Source: JAEUIX01 sp964611125
GTDB taxonomy: Bacteria > Planctomycetota > Phycisphaerae > Phycisphaerales > UBA1924
Length of the DNA stretch: 64,000 bases
NCBI GenBank assembly: GCA_964611125.1
Contig: CAZSZO010000002.1
Coordinates: 62,001-126,000, forward strand
Reading direction: 5' to 3'
Shown here: positions 1-8,215 of the stretch, piece after piece
How positions within the stretch are numbered: the stretch's first letter is position 1
Layout of the letters: each line of letters starts with the position of its first letter
The notes under the pieces: model-generated
What the model was told of the DNA's origin: nothing
What the model saw: only the letters and a program-made list of their open reading frames with translations
Database searches by the model: none
Translations under genes and position numbers: made by a program

Positions 1-249
1 GTGATCCTCAAGGCCACCAAGGTCGACGGCGTCTACAGCGCCGACCCGCGCAAGGACCCTACCGCCAAGCGCTTCGAGCGGCTCACCTTCATGGACGCCA
101 TCACCAAGGACCTGCGCGTCATGGACATGACGGCGTTCACGATGTGCATGGAGCGGAACGTGCCCATCATCGTCTTCGATTACAAGGTCCCGGGTAACAT
201 CCAGCGCGTTGCTCAGGGTGAGACCGTCGGCACGCTGATCCGGGCGTAG
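1..249 (+). CDS. pyrH: UMP kinase, C-terminal fragment
   Basis: This is the last 82 residues of a gene that begins before the window. UMP kinase phosphorylates UMP to UDP with ATP in pyrimidine nucleotide synthesis, in the cytoplasm. The fragment carries the family's conserved tail: a KATKVDGVY segment near the start, a DPRKDP loop, a long helix with MDMTAFTMC, and the closing IIVFDYKVPGNIQRV stretch followed by a short ETVGTLI end. The ribosome recycling factor gene follows 138 bases later. That pyrH-frr order is widespread in bacteria and supports both calls. No start can be assigned because the frame is open at base 1. Confidence 0.93.
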   Translation: MILKATKVDGVYSADPRKDPTAKRFERLTFMDAITKDLRVMDMTAFTMCMERNVPIIVFDYKVPGNIQRVAQGETVGTLIRA

Positions 250-387
250 CGGCCGGGCCGAGACGCGGCCGGCGCCATGCATCATGGGGCCCCGGACGGC
301 GGACGGCCGGCGGACCCGCAATCACCGGCGGCGGGGTCTAAACTGTTCCCTTACTGATCCGTTTCCTCCTTCAATTTGGACCAAGCC

Positions 388-951
388 ATGGATCCCGACA
401 CGATTCTGCTGGAAACCGAAGAGTCCATGACCAAGGCCGTCGAGCACCTCAAGAAGGAGCTCCGCGCCGTCCGCACCGGGCGGGCGTCCCCGTCGCTCGT
501 GGAGTACATCAAGGTCGAGTACTACGGCAGCCAGAGCGACCTCAAGTCGCTCGCGTCGATCTCGGTCCCCGAGCCCACGCAGATCCTGATCAAGCCCTTT
601 GACGCTGGAGCCGTGGCCGAGATCAAGAAGGCCATCGAGTCCTCAGGCCTCGGGCTCAACCCCATGTCCGAGGGCAAGCAGCTCCGGATCAACATTCCCC
701 CGCTGTCGGGCGACCGCCGCAAGCAGCTGGTGGGCCACTGCAAGAAGCTCGCCGAGGAGGCGAAGGTCTCGCTCCGCAATGCCCGGCGCGACGGCAACAA
801 GCACGCCGATGGCCTGAAGGCCGGCGCCGACCAGATCCCTGAGGATGAACTCGAGCAGCTCAAGACCGAAATTCAGGAACTGCTCAAGAAGTACGAGACC
901 GAAACGGACAAGGCCGTGGCGGACAAGACCAAGGAAGTTGAGACCGTGTGA
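388..951 (+). CDS. frr: Ribosome recycling factor
   Basis: Ribosome recycling factor works with EF-G to split the post-termination ribosome. The 187-residue product has the usual length. It shows the domain I pattern RTGRASPSLVE (about residues 34-44), the small domain II beginning around VEYYGS, the PPLSGDRRKQLV segment near residue 110, and the NARRDGN motif near residue 136 leading into the long C-terminal helix. I chose the ATG at 388, which gives MDPDTIL, over the in-frame TTG at 376 because it fits the family N-terminus. No strong Shine-Dalgarno is visible. It lies just downstream of pyrH and converges on sppA, with about 40 bases between the stops. Confidence 0.96.
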   Translation: MDPDTILLETEESMTKAVEHLKKELRAVRTGRASPSLVEYIKVEYYGSQSDLKSLASISVPEPTQILIKPFDAGAVAEIKKAIESSGLGLNPMSEGKQLRINIPPLSGDRRKQLVGHCKKLAEEAKVSLRNARRDGNKHADGLKAGADQIPEDELEQLKTEIQELLKKYETETDKAVADKTKEVETV

Positions 952-991
952 GACCCGGCGGGCTTGTCGCCGCCGCGCCGCCCAGGGGCCG

Positions 992-2887
992 TTACTTCAG
1001 GTAAATCGCCCGCGGCGACACGAGCAGCACCGGCTCCTTGCGCAGCTCGAGCAAGGCCTGCAGCTGGGGCCGCAGCGCCGCCCACGCCTGCTCGCCCAGC
1101 ACCTCTCGGGCCACGCCCGCGAGCGGGGCCAGCCCGGCCAGCGGAGCCGCCCGGCCGGCGCCCCCGATGGGCGACGCGGCCCCCATGCCGCCGGCGCCGA
1201 GCATCTTCTCGATGATCTCGGCGAAGCTCATCGGCTCGGGATAGTCGAGCACGTCGTAGGTCCCGGGGGCCAGGTTCAGCTCCGCCGCCAAGTCGGTGAG
1301 AGCGTCATCGAGGCCGCCGATCTTGTCGGCCATCTTCAGGTCAATGGCCTTTTGGCCCAGGAAGAGCCGCCCCTCGGCCGTCTTGGCGAGGTCAATCCCC
1401 TTGCGCCCCGCCGCGACGCGCCGCGTGAAGAGGTCGTAGGTCTTCTGCATGGCCGCGCGCACGTAGCCCCGCTGCTCGGCGGTCCAGGGCGTGGAGGCCA
1501 TCATGGCGGCCCGGGGCCCGCGAGCCCGGCCGACGACGTTGACCTGCAGCTTGTCGTAGAGGCCTTGCATCGCGATCTTGCCGCCGACGACGCCGATCGA
1601 CCCGACGATGCTCGAGGGCGTGATGTACACCCGGTCGCCGGCCGAGAGGATGTAGTACCCACCCGACGCGGCCATGCCGCCGACGCTGATCCAGACGGGC
1701 TTGCCCTTGTCGGCGACCCGCCGCACGCCCTGCCAGATCACCTCGCTGGCGATGGCCGAGCCTCCCGGGGAATCGATGCGGATCACCAGGCCCTTGATGA
1801 GGTCGTTGCTCTCGATGGCGCCCAGAGCCCGCCGAACGGTGAGCGAGCCCACCGAGCCTTCGCCGCCCAGGAAGCCTCCGCTGGTGGAGTCGCCATCGAC
1901 GATCGCCCCGTCGATGTGCAGGACCGCGATGGTCGGCCGCTTGGGGGCGAGGTCGGGCTTCTCCATCAGCGACTTGAGCATGGTGAAGGGGTTGCTCAGG
2001 TCGGCGCCCTTGGCGTCGTGTTCAAGGATGTTGTCGCCCCAGCGGATCTCGCCGTAGGCCTTCTTCAGGTGGTCGCTCAGCTCCGGCAGGTCGAGCACCG
2101 TGTCGATCAACCCCGCCGCCTTGGCGTCCTCCGCCGAGCCTTCCCACGAGGCCTCCATGGCCTTGTCCAGACGGGCGTCATCGAGCTTGCGCCCGGCCTT
2201 CACCTGAGCCCGCACGCGCTCGTAGACGCTGTCGAGGAGCTGGTTGATGTTCTGGTTCCAGGGCTCGGAGGGCTTGGAGTTGGCCATCTGCTCCGCAGCG
2301 CCCTTGTAATCGCCGATCTGCACCATGTCGGCCTTCACGCCCATCCACCCCAGGGCGTCCGCCAGGAACATCTCCTCCATATACACGCCCGGGAGCGACA
2401 CCCCGCCGCCGGCCTGGGCGATCACCTCATCAGTGAACGATCCCAGCACGAGCTCCGGCGTCCCGTAGCCGTAGGCGTAGAGGTGCACCTTCCGCCCTGC
2501 GGCCCGCACCTTCTGAATCGACCGTCCGATCTCCTCGACCTGGGCCACGCTCAGCTCCGCCTCGCGCAGGCGGATCAGCAGCCCCTTGACATCCGAGTCC
2601 TCGAGCACGCTCTCAATCGCGTGCGTGACGTCGGTCAGGGTCGCTTCGTGCGACTTCCCGCCCATCGGGGCGAGCACGTGCTTGCGGGCCGCCAGCTTGC
2701 CCTCGATCTCCACCACCGCGATCAGCGCCTTGTCGGCCGCGACGGCCGGGGCCGCCAGCAGCAGGCTCGCGGCCTGGGTCGCGATCACCGCCACGCCCAG
2801 CAGCGCGGCTCGCAGCGCCGCAGGCCAGGCGCGAAGGAACGGAGCGGAGCCGGGGTGAGTGGGGGCGGTGGCGAAGACGCTGCGCAT
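992..2887 (-). CDS. sppA: Signal peptide peptidase SppA, long (two-domain) form
   Basis: This is a membrane-anchored serine protease of family S49 that degrades signal peptides left in the membrane. The 631-residue product has an N-terminal hydrophobic signal/anchor (about 17-51) followed by two tandem S49 repeats, as in the E. coli 67K enzyme. The predicted catalytic dyad is split between them: Lys195 in a DYKGAAE motif of the first repeat, and Ser408 in GGMAASGGYY of the second. The second repeat also has the IDSPGG oxyanion-type motif (about 371-376). The ATG at 2887 was chosen because the signal sequence starts there; the frame is open upstream to 3241 but that part looks random. It is divergent from ppa. 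Confidence 0.93.
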   Translation of the reverse strand: MRSVFATAPTHPGSAPFLRAWPAALRAALLGVAVIATQAASLLLAAPAVAADKALIAVVEIEGKLAARKHVLAPMGGKSHEATLTDVTHAIESVLEDSDVKGLLIRLREAELSVAQVEEIGRSIQKVRAAGRKVHLYAYGYGTPELVLGSFTDEVIAQAGGGVSLPGVYMEEMFLADALGWMGVKADMVQIGDYKGAAEQMANSKPSEPWNQNINQLLDSVYERVRAQVKAGRKLDDARLDKAMEASWEGSAEDAKAAGLIDTVLDLPELSDHLKKAYGEIRWGDNILEHDAKGADLSNPFTMLKSLMEKPDLAPKRPTIAVLHIDGAIVDGDSTSGGFLGGEGSVGSLTVRRALGAIESNDLIKGLVIRIDSPGGSAIASEVIWQGVRRVADKGKPVWISVGGMAASGGYYILSAGDRVYITPSSIVGSIGVVGGKIAMQGLYDKLQVNVVGRARGPRAAMMASTPWTAEQRGYVRAAMQKTYDLFTRRVAAGRKGIDLAKTAEGRLFLGQKAIDLKMADKIGGLDDALTDLAAELNLAPGTYDVLDYPEPMSFAEIIEKMLGAGGMGAASPIGGAGRAAPLAGLAPLAGVAREVLGEQAWAALRPQLQALLELRKEPVLLVSPRAIYLK

Positions 2888-3095
2888 GACCGGGTCTCCA
2901 GTGGATTCACTCGGCCCGCCGCGCGGCGGCGGGCGCTTCTCCGACGAGCGAAAACGTCGCTCTCGGCCCGGGAGGGTATTCGCGGCCGCCCGCCGTCGCG
3001 CCATCCGGCCGGAGGTCGCAACTTGAACGGTTCGCCGACCGCCGGCCCCGCGGGCGGCTTCGCCGCGGGCCAGCCCGAGGCCCGTACCCTGCGGC

Positions 3096-3662
3096 ATGAT
3101 CCACCCCTGGCACGACGTCACCCCTTCGGTCGAGGGCTCCGACCTTCCCTCCTGCTTCAAGTGCATCATCGAGATCCCGCGCGGGTCGAACCTCAAGTTC
3201 GAGCTCGACAAGGGCACCGGCATGCTCAAGCTCGACCGCATGCTCAGCTCTGCGGTCTACTACCCCGCCAACTACGGCTTCATCCCCCAGACGCTGGCCG
3301 AGGATGACGACCCCCTCGATGTGCTGGTGTACTGCACCGAGGAGATCCCGCCCATGACGCTGTGCGAGGCCCGCGCCGTGGGCCTCATGACCATGCTCGA
3401 CCAGGGCCAGCCCGACCACAAGATCATCGCGGTGCTCATGCAGGACCCGGTCTACAGCGAGTTTTCCACCATGACCGACTTCCCCAAGCACATTTTCAAG
3501 ATGCTCCGCAAGTTCTTCGCCGACTACAAGAGCCTGGAGGGCAAGGACGTCGCCGTCGACGAGATCCTCCCCGCCGAGCGGGCGTACTCGATTGTCGAGG
3601 ACTCCCTCGCCCGCTACTGGAAGGCCCGCCGCACGGGGTCGGTGAAGGGGCTCATCGTCTGA
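3096..3662 (+). CDS. ppa: Inorganic pyrophosphatase, soluble family I
   Basis: This enzyme hydrolyses pyrophosphate to phosphate, pulling biosynthetic reactions forward in the cytoplasm. The 188-residue product matches the usual family I size of about 170-200. It has the substrate-binding IEIPRGSNLKFELDK segment (about 25-39), the YYPANYGFIPQT segment (about 54-65) and the metal-binding signature DDDPLDVLV (about 69-77), whose aspartates bind the catalytic Mg ions. The later KxxFxDYK-type stretch around residue 142 also fits. The ATG at 3096 is the first plausible start. It opens the plus-strand run ppa, hpt, PH-domain protein, coaE, but the gap to hpt (53 bases) leaves co-transcription an inference. 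Confidence 0.95.
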   Translation: MIHPWHDVTPSVEGSDLPSCFKCIIEIPRGSNLKFELDKGTGMLKLDRMLSSAVYYPANYGFIPQTLAEDDDPLDVLVYCTEEIPPMTLCEARAVGLMTMLDQGQPDHKIIAVLMQDPVYSEFSTMTDFPKHIFKMLRKFFADYKSLEGKDVAVDEILPAERAYSIVEDSLARYWKARRTGSVKGLIV

Positions 3663-3715
3663 CGCGCGGCGCGACCGGTTCCGGCTCGGCCGCAGCCGCC
3701 GCATACCCTTCAACC

Positions 3716-4291
3716 ATGCATCGGATTGATCGCGTGCTCATCACCCGTGACCGCATCGCGGCTCGCGTCGCCGAGCTGGGGCGGGCGATAACGGCCGACC
3801 TGTGCCGCGAGCCCGGCGTCGTGCGGGGCGAGGTCGTCGGCGACGACTCCCCTCGCGTTGTGATGGCCCCCATCCTGACCGGGGCGATGGTCTTTGTGGC
3901 CGATCTCATCCGGCACGTGGACCTGAAGATGAGCGTCCGCCCGATCACCGTCAGCAGCTACCCGGGCGCCGCGACGACTTCGCAGGGCGCCTCCATCCGG
4001 GGCGAGCTGCCCACCGACCTTGAGGGCGCTCATGTGATCCTGGTGGATGACATCCTCGATTCGGGGCGCACGCTGGGGCTGCTGCGCCGCGTCTTTGCCG
4101 CCCAGGCTCCCGCCAGCCTGCGGATCGCGGTGCTGCTCTCCAAGAGCAAGCCGGGCGGGCGGGCCGAGGAGGTCCTCGTGGAGTATTCGGGCTTCACCAT
4201 CGAGGACGAGTTCGTCGTCGGCTACGGCCTTGACTTCGACGGCTACTTCCGCAACCTGCCCGACATCGTGACGCTGCGGGAGGCGACATGA
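3716..4291 (+). CDS. hpt: Hypoxanthine phosphoribosyltransferase
   Basis: This purine-salvage enzyme converts hypoxanthine or guanine plus PRPP to IMP or GMP. The 191-residue product has the type I phosphoribosyltransferase fold markers: an APILTGAMVFVADL segment (about 60-73), a flexible-loop region with SSYPG, and the PRPP-binding motif VILVDDILDSGRTL (about 109-122) with its adjacent acidic residues. The C-terminal FVVGYGLDFDGYFRNLP stretch is typical of HPRT and separates it from other PRTases. Start is the ATG at 3716; the frame is open far upstream but only as a shadow of ppa. Its stop overlaps the next start as ATGA, so translation of the downstream gene is probably coupled. Confidence 0.93.
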   Translation: MHRIDRVLITRDRIAARVAELGRAITADLCREPGVVRGEVVGDDSPRVVMAPILTGAMVFVADLIRHVDLKMSVRPITVSSYPGAATTSQGASIRGELPTDLEGAHVILVDDILDSGRTLGLLRRVFAAQAPASLRIAVLLSKSKPGGRAEEVLVEYSGFTIEDEFVVGYGLDFDGYFRNLPDIVTLREAT

Positions 4292-4821
4292 TCGGCCCGC
4301 AGCCGCTGGCGGGGGAGACGGTGCTTTGCCGGGCCCGCCCCAGCCTGTGGTTCATCCTGCTGGCGCGGCTCGGGCTCTGGCTGATGCTGCTCATCGCAGG
4401 CCTGGTGCTGGGCGGTTCGGACCTGCCGCCGGTGTTCCGCCAGCACCCGCTCGCGGGCTGGGCGGGCTGGGCGATCACCCTCGCCGCGGTTTCCCTGCTG
4501 ACGTGGAGCCTGCTCGACTGGCTCACCCGGACCTACCTCCTCACCGACCGCCGCATCGTCCGGGCCTCCGGGGTGTTGCGGCGGGCCGTCGTCGATGTCC
4601 CCCTCGCCAACGTGCAGAGCGTCACGCTGATCCAGTCCATCCGCGAGCGCTGCTTTGGCCTGGGGACGATCGGCGTCTCCTCGGCGGGCAGCCAGGGCTT
4701 CGAGTTCACCTGGTTCATGGTCGGCGGGCCCGAAGCCCGCCTGCGCCAGGTCCGGGCCGCCGTCGAGGCCGCAGCCGGGGCCGCGAGCCGGCCGGGCGCG
4801 AGCCAGGAGCGCCAGGCATGA
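4288..4821 (+). CDS. PH-domain membrane protein (bPH2/DUF304, YdbS-like)
   Basis: Function is unknown. The 177-residue product has two hydrophobic segments (about 21-43 and 57-79) followed by a small soluble domain with the pattern LLTDRRIVRASGVLRRAVVDVPLANVQ (described at about 85-111). This is the hallmark of bacterial PH-like (DUF304/bPH2) proteins such as YdbS. The IGVSSAGSQG segment and the R-rich C-terminus also fit. It overlaps hpt upstream and coaE downstream, each by the four bases ATGA, so it sits in a translationally coupled trio. Nothing in the context suggests a role. The C-terminal 25 residues are low-complexity Ala/Gly/Arg. The domain call is from the pattern only. Confidence 0.8.
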   Translation: MIGPQPLAGETVLCRARPSLWFILLARLGLWLMLLIAGLVLGGSDLPPVFRQHPLAGWAGWAITLAAVSLLTWSLLDWLTRTYLLTDRRIVRASGVLRRAVVDVPLANVQSVTLIQSIRERCFGLGTIGVSSAGSQGFEFTWFMVGGPEARLRQVRAAVEAAAGAASRPGASQERQA

Positions 4822-5492
4822 AGGACCTGCCGTTCAACCGGCGGCTCCGCCCAGTCGGCCCGGCCGTGATCGGCCTGGCCGGCGGCGTCGGCGCGGGAAA
4901 GAGCCAGGTCGCCGCGATCCTCGGCGAGCTCGGCTGCATCGTGTCCGATTCCGATGCACAGTCGCGGGCCGCGCTCGAACGCCCCGAAGTCCGCGACCGA
5001 CTGGTCGGATGGTGGGGGGCAGGGGTCCTGGGGTCCGATGGGCTCGTTGACCGCCGCCGCATCGCGTCGATCGTGTTCTCCGACCCCGAGGCCCGCCGCC
5101 GGCTCGAGGGCCTGGTCCATCCCTTGATCCATCAGGCGCGGGCTGAGGAGTTCACGCGGGCCAACTCGGCGGGCGTTCGCGCCGTGGTCATCGACGCGCC
5201 GCTCCTGTTCGAGGCGGGCCTGGATCGTGAATGCGACGCGGTGATTTTCGTTGACAGTCCCCCGGAGGTTCGCCTGGCCCGCGTCGCGGCGGCCCGAGGC
5301 TGGGATGAGGCCGAACTGCGCCGGCGCGAAGCCGCTCAGCTCCCGCTTGAGGAAAAACGCGCCCGGTGCGAGCATCTGGTGAAGAACCTGGGTTCAACGG
5401 CCGATCTGCGGGAGCAGGTGAAGTCGGTGCTCGAGGCCATCCTCATCAATCTTGAAGGCAAGCGATCGCCGCGACCTCCTCGGGCCGGCTGA
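4818..5492 (+). CDS. coaE: Dephospho-CoA kinase
   Basis: This enzyme catalyses the last step of coenzyme A synthesis, ATP-dependent 3'-phosphorylation of dephospho-CoA. The 224-residue product has a P-loop GGVGAGKS (about 21-28), the early acidic SDSDAQS segment (about 43-49) corresponding to the family's D-x-D motif, the HPLIH segment (about 101-105), and the VIDAPLLFEAGLD motif (about 123-135), diagnostic of CoaE. The LIDE region and C-terminal helix are ordinary. The ATG at 4818 overlaps the upstream stop. The final residues (KRSPRPPRAG) are a short, basic, probably disordered tail. It ends the ppa-to-coaE run. Confidence 0.95.
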   Translation: MKDLPFNRRLRPVGPAVIGLAGGVGAGKSQVAAILGELGCIVSDSDAQSRAALERPEVRDRLVGWWGAGVLGSDGLVDRRRIASIVFSDPEARRRLEGLVHPLIHQARAEEFTRANSAGVRAVVIDAPLLFEAGLDRECDAVIFVDSPPEVRLARVAAARGWDEAELRRREAAQLPLEEKRARCEHLVKNLGSTADLREQVKSVLEAILINLEGKRSPRPPRAG

Positions 5493-5573
5493 CGCGCGGG
5501 GCCTCGCCCCGCCGCCGCCGCCGGGCGGAGCGCCCAATTGGTGAATCGTCGAATCTGCCGATCCCGTGGACGC

Positions 5574-5601
5574 TTGCGAACGCCCCCGGGGCGGCTACAC
5601 T
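5574..5601 (+). promoter_or_regulatory. Candidate sigma-70-type promoter for the rho leader
   Basis: TTGCGA at 5574-5579 and TACACT at 5596-5601 are separated by 16 bases, a plausible housekeeping -35/-10 pair. Transcription would begin near 5608, giving a leader of about 510 bases before the rho GTG. A separate TTGACA at 5666-5671 has no matching -10. Confidence 0.4.
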
Positions 5602-6032
5602 CGTGTATTGAGGGCGACGATTCCGGGAGAGCCGGACCGCGTCGGCCGAATCTGATTCCATCGACTTGACATACGGAAGGCATGGACGGCCGGCGACGGC
5701 TTTGGGGGGTGACCCCCGGGACTGTTGTCCATGCATGAACGCTGCGGAATCCGCAGCGCCCCCAGCACCACACGGCGCGCCCCGGAGGCGCGTCACCCGG
5801 CTTCGCTGAGTCTTCGACTCGGCTGGCCAAGTCCCGCTCCATCCCCGCTCCATCATTGTAAGGACGCTTCGCCATTGATCGCGATCGCACTGGCAGCCCG
5901 CTCGACAACATCCGCATGCGCATGCGTTCGGATGCTGGAGTGCGGCTGCCCGCCGGGCTGACACGGATGGAGCGGCCCGCAAGGACAGAGCTGGGCCCAC
6001 GCGGGCCCATTCGGGCCCCCAGGCGGGCCCCC

Positions 6033-6105
6033 AGCGGGGCCAAGGCCCGACGCGGGCCCGACGCGGGCCTCAGGCGGGCCCAGTGAGGCCCGGGCCCCGG
6101 TTTTT
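6033..6105 (+). terminator. Terminator-like hairpin (possible attenuator) before rho
   Basis: A perfect 8-bp stem pairs GGGCCTCA at 6065-6072 with TGAGGCCC at 6084-6091. Competing longer pairing of a GGGGCC near 6035 with the GGCCCC near 6094 is also possible. The stem region runs into five T residues at 6101-6105. The rho Shine-Dalgarno AGGAG follows at 6109-6113. A terminator placed between promoter and start would stop transcription before rho, so this could be an attenuator. Alternatively it only reflects the GGGCCC repeats. Confidence 0.45.
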
Positions 6106-6120
6106 CTCAGGAGTCTCATC

Positions 6121-7875
6121 GTGACAGGTAAGGGCAACGGTTCTTCAGGCAACTCTGGTGATTTCACTGGCCCATCGGCCAGCGCTTCGGGTTCACGCCA
6201 GCAGCAGATGCCCTGGCCTCCGCCCAAGGATTTTCAGCCCTCCAGTGGCGGGGGCGGAGGAAGCAGTTCCATGAGTAACGGCGGACCCGGCGGTGGATCA
6301 GGCGGATCAGGCGGAGGTGCGGGCCCCGGCGGCGGCGGCGGATATGGTGGAGGTGGAGGTGGAGGCGGCGGCGGGGGCGGGGGCGGGGGGTTCGGCGGCC
6401 ACCGGCGCAAGAAGAAGAAGAAACGCGGCATGGGCGGCTTTTACGGCGGCGCCGGCGGCCCGCCATCGGGCGGCGGCGGCGGCGGACAGGCCGGTTCGGG
6501 CGAGATCCGTGGAACCCCGGGTGTCGACGGGCTCCCGAGCGATGAGGACCTCGAAAGGGAGGCAGCTGAGCTCGAGCGGATTGTGGCCAACGCCAACCCC
6601 GCCGAGCTCAAGAACTCCTACACCATCTCGCAACTGCAGAAGATGGACATCGAGGAGCTGCACAAGGTCGCCAAGAAGGAAGGGCTTGAGGATTTCAACC
6701 AGACCCCCAAGCAGGATCTGATCTTCAAGATCCTCAAGGGCCGGGCCGCCCGCCTGGGCATCTTGATGGGCGACGGCACCCTTGAGATCATGCAGGACGG
6801 GTTTGGCTTCCTGCGCAGCCCGGAGCAGAGCTATCTCGCCGGGCCCGACGACATCTACGTCTCGCCGACGCAGATCCGCCGGCACGGGCTGCGCAAGGGC
6901 ATGACGATCCGCGGCTTCATCCGCCCGCCCAAGGAGAGCGAGCGCTACTTCGCCCTGCTGCGGGTGGATCAGGTCAACGGGCGGGCCCCCGCCAAGGTCA
7001 GCGATCGGAGCAACTTCGAGGACCTCACCCCCCTCCACCCGGAGGAGCGGTACATCCTCGAGACGTCGCCCGACGAGATCGAGTGCCGCATCATCGACCT
7101 GGTGACCCCGGTCGGCAAGGGCCAGCGGGCCCTGATCGTCGCCCCGCCCCGCACCGGCAAGACGGTGCTGCTGCAGAAGATGACCAAGGCGATCGCCAAG
7201 AACTACCCCGACGCCAAGATCATCGTGCTGCTGGTTGACGAGCGCCCCGAGGAAGTGACCGACTTCAAGCGCAACACCAACCCCAGCGTCGAGGTCGTCG
7301 CCAGCACGTTCGACGAAGTCGCGTCGCGCCACGTCGCGGTCGCCGAGATGGTCATCGAGAAGGCCAAGCGCATGGTCGAGTTCGGCGAGGATGTTGTCAT
7401 CCTCCTTGACTCCATCACCCGCCTGGCCCGGGCGTACAACAACGAGATGCCCCACTCCGGGCGGATCATGTCGGGCGGCATCGACGCCGGCGCCCTCATC
7501 CGCCCCAAGAAGTTCTTCGGCGCCGCCCGCGCCATCGAGAATGGCGGCAGCCTCACCATCATCGGCACCGCGCTGGTCGACACCGGCTCGAAGATGGACG
7601 AGGTCATCTTCGAGGAGTTCAAGGGCACCGGCAACAGCGAATTGCACCTTGACCGCAAGCTGGTCGAGAAGCGCATCTGGCCCGCCATCGACGTCTCCGC
7701 CTCAGGCACCCGGCGCGAGGAACTCCTGCTTGACAAGAAGGAGCTCGAACTCGTCTACCGCCTCCGCAAGGTGCTCTCGGACATGAACGTGGTCGAGGCC
7801 ATGGAGCTTCTCAAGTCCCGCCTCGGCAAGAACAAGACCAACGCCGAGTTCCTGATGTCGATGGCGATGAGTTGA
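6121..7875 (+). CDS. rho: Transcription termination factor Rho with long Gly-rich N-terminal extension
   Basis: Rho is the hexameric RNA-dependent ATPase that ends transcription at C-rich sites. The 584-residue product is well above the roughly 420 residues of E. coli Rho. Residues 1-150 are a disordered extension: Ser/Gly-rich, then an almost pure glycine tract (about 61-93), a basic patch HRRKKKKKRG (94-103), a second Gly tract, then an acidic helix. From about 162 the normal protein follows: Rho_N (162-205), cold-shock-like RNA-binding domain (213-285), Walker A APPRTGKT (341-348), Walker B DVVILLDS (about 424-431), and the Q-loop/R-loop region. The start is GTG at 6121, set by AGGAG seven bases upstream. 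Extended Rho proteins with insertions are known in high-GC phyla. Confidence 0.95.
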   Translation: MTGKGNGSSGNSGDFTGPSASASGSRQQQMPWPPPKDFQPSSGGGGGSSSMSNGGPGGGSGGSGGGAGPGGGGGYGGGGGGGGGGGGGGGFGGHRRKKKKKRGMGGFYGGAGGPPSGGGGGGQAGSGEIRGTPGVDGLPSDEDLEREAAELERIVANANPAELKNSYTISQLQKMDIEELHKVAKKEGLEDFNQTPKQDLIFKILKGRAARLGILMGDGTLEIMQDGFGFLRSPEQSYLAGPDDIYVSPTQIRRHGLRKGMTIRGFIRPPKESERYFALLRVDQVNGRAPAKVSDRSNFEDLTPLHPEERYILETSPDEIECRIIDLVTPVGKGQRALIVAPPRTGKTVLLQKMTKAIAKNYPDAKIIVLLVDERPEEVTDFKRNTNPSVEVVASTFDEVASRHVAVAEMVIEKAKRMVEFGEDVVILLDSITRLARAYNNEMPHSGRIMSGGIDAGALIRPKKFFGAARAIENGGSLTIIGTALVDTGSKMDEVIFEEFKGTGNSELHLDRKLVEKRIWPAIDVSASGTRREELLLDKKELELVYRLRKVLSDMNVVEAMELLKSRLGKNKTNAEFLMSMAMS

Positions 7876-7906
7876 ACCCGCCGCCCGCTTGGGCGACAAT
7901 CCCCAC

Positions 7907-8215
7907 ATGGAACGCGTTCAGCGGAAGGCGTCGTGGTGGCTGGTGGTCTACACCGCCTGGGCGGGGGCCCTCGCGCTGGGGGGGCTGCGGGCGATCGCGC
8001 TCCCCGAGGCTCAGTCGCTGGTCCACATTCCCAAGTGGGTCTGGGTCGTCATCGGGGTGTCGATGCTGGGCATGGCCCAGCACGTCTTCTCCGACCTGGT
8101 CGCCGATCGCCTCTTTCCCCACGCCAATCCCTGGGTGTCGGGGCTTGTCCCTCTCGCCGCGGGCATGATCTTCGTCGGGGGTTTCGCCCTGCTGCTGGTC
8201 GGAGCCGTGCTGTGA
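7907..8215 (+). CDS. Small integral membrane protein, unknown
   Basis: I do not recognise this 102-residue protein. It has three probable membrane segments: about 12-33, about 45-62 (VWVVIGVSMLGMAQHVFS), and about 80-101 (GLVPLAAGMIFVGGFALLLVG). There are basic residues at the N-terminus and almost no soluble domain. It starts 31 bases after rho. Its stop overlaps the GTG start of the next gene, so it appears to be co-transcribed with rho and the two genes after it. The ATG at 7907 was chosen; an in-frame start at 7889 would lie almost on the rho stop. Confidence 0.7.
   Translation: MERVQRKASWWLVVYTAWAGALALGGLRAIALPEAQSLVHIPKWVWVVIGVSMLGMAQHVFSDLVADRLFPHANPWVSGLVPLAAGMIFVGGFALLLVGAVL

Larger units (their letters stand above)
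5493..6120 (+). other. Long gene-free leader upstream of rho
   Basis: These 628 bases between coaE and rho contain no convincing protein gene. They hold a promoter-like pair (5574-5601), several strong inverted repeats, and a dense run of GGGCCC-type repeats from about 5993 to 6098 ending in a terminator-like hairpin. The inverted repeats include an 8-bp stem with a 3-base loop at about 5742-5760 and GGGGG/CCCCC around 5704-5717. Two very short overlapping ORFs (18 codons from 5682, preceded by GGAAGGC, then 24 codons from 5735) could be leader peptides, but nothing beyond position supports them. Taken together it reads as a long structured 5' leader of rho. Confidence 0.6.

Noticed and set aside
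845..3307. An 820-codon plus-strand open frame over sppA
   Set aside because: It is the antisense shadow of the clear sppA gene on minus, with no family resemblance and a Pro/Arg/Gly-rich composition typical of high-GC shadows. Similar long shadows over rpoN-independent genes (9058-11061, 26666-28345, 29394-31193, 36314-38179, 38011-40539, 47434-50088) were dropped for the same reason.
5682..5812. Two overlapping tiny ORFs in the rho leader (18 and 24 codons)
   Set aside because: The first has a GGAAGGC ahead of its ATG, but nothing else supports translation; kept as a comment in the leader, not as genes.
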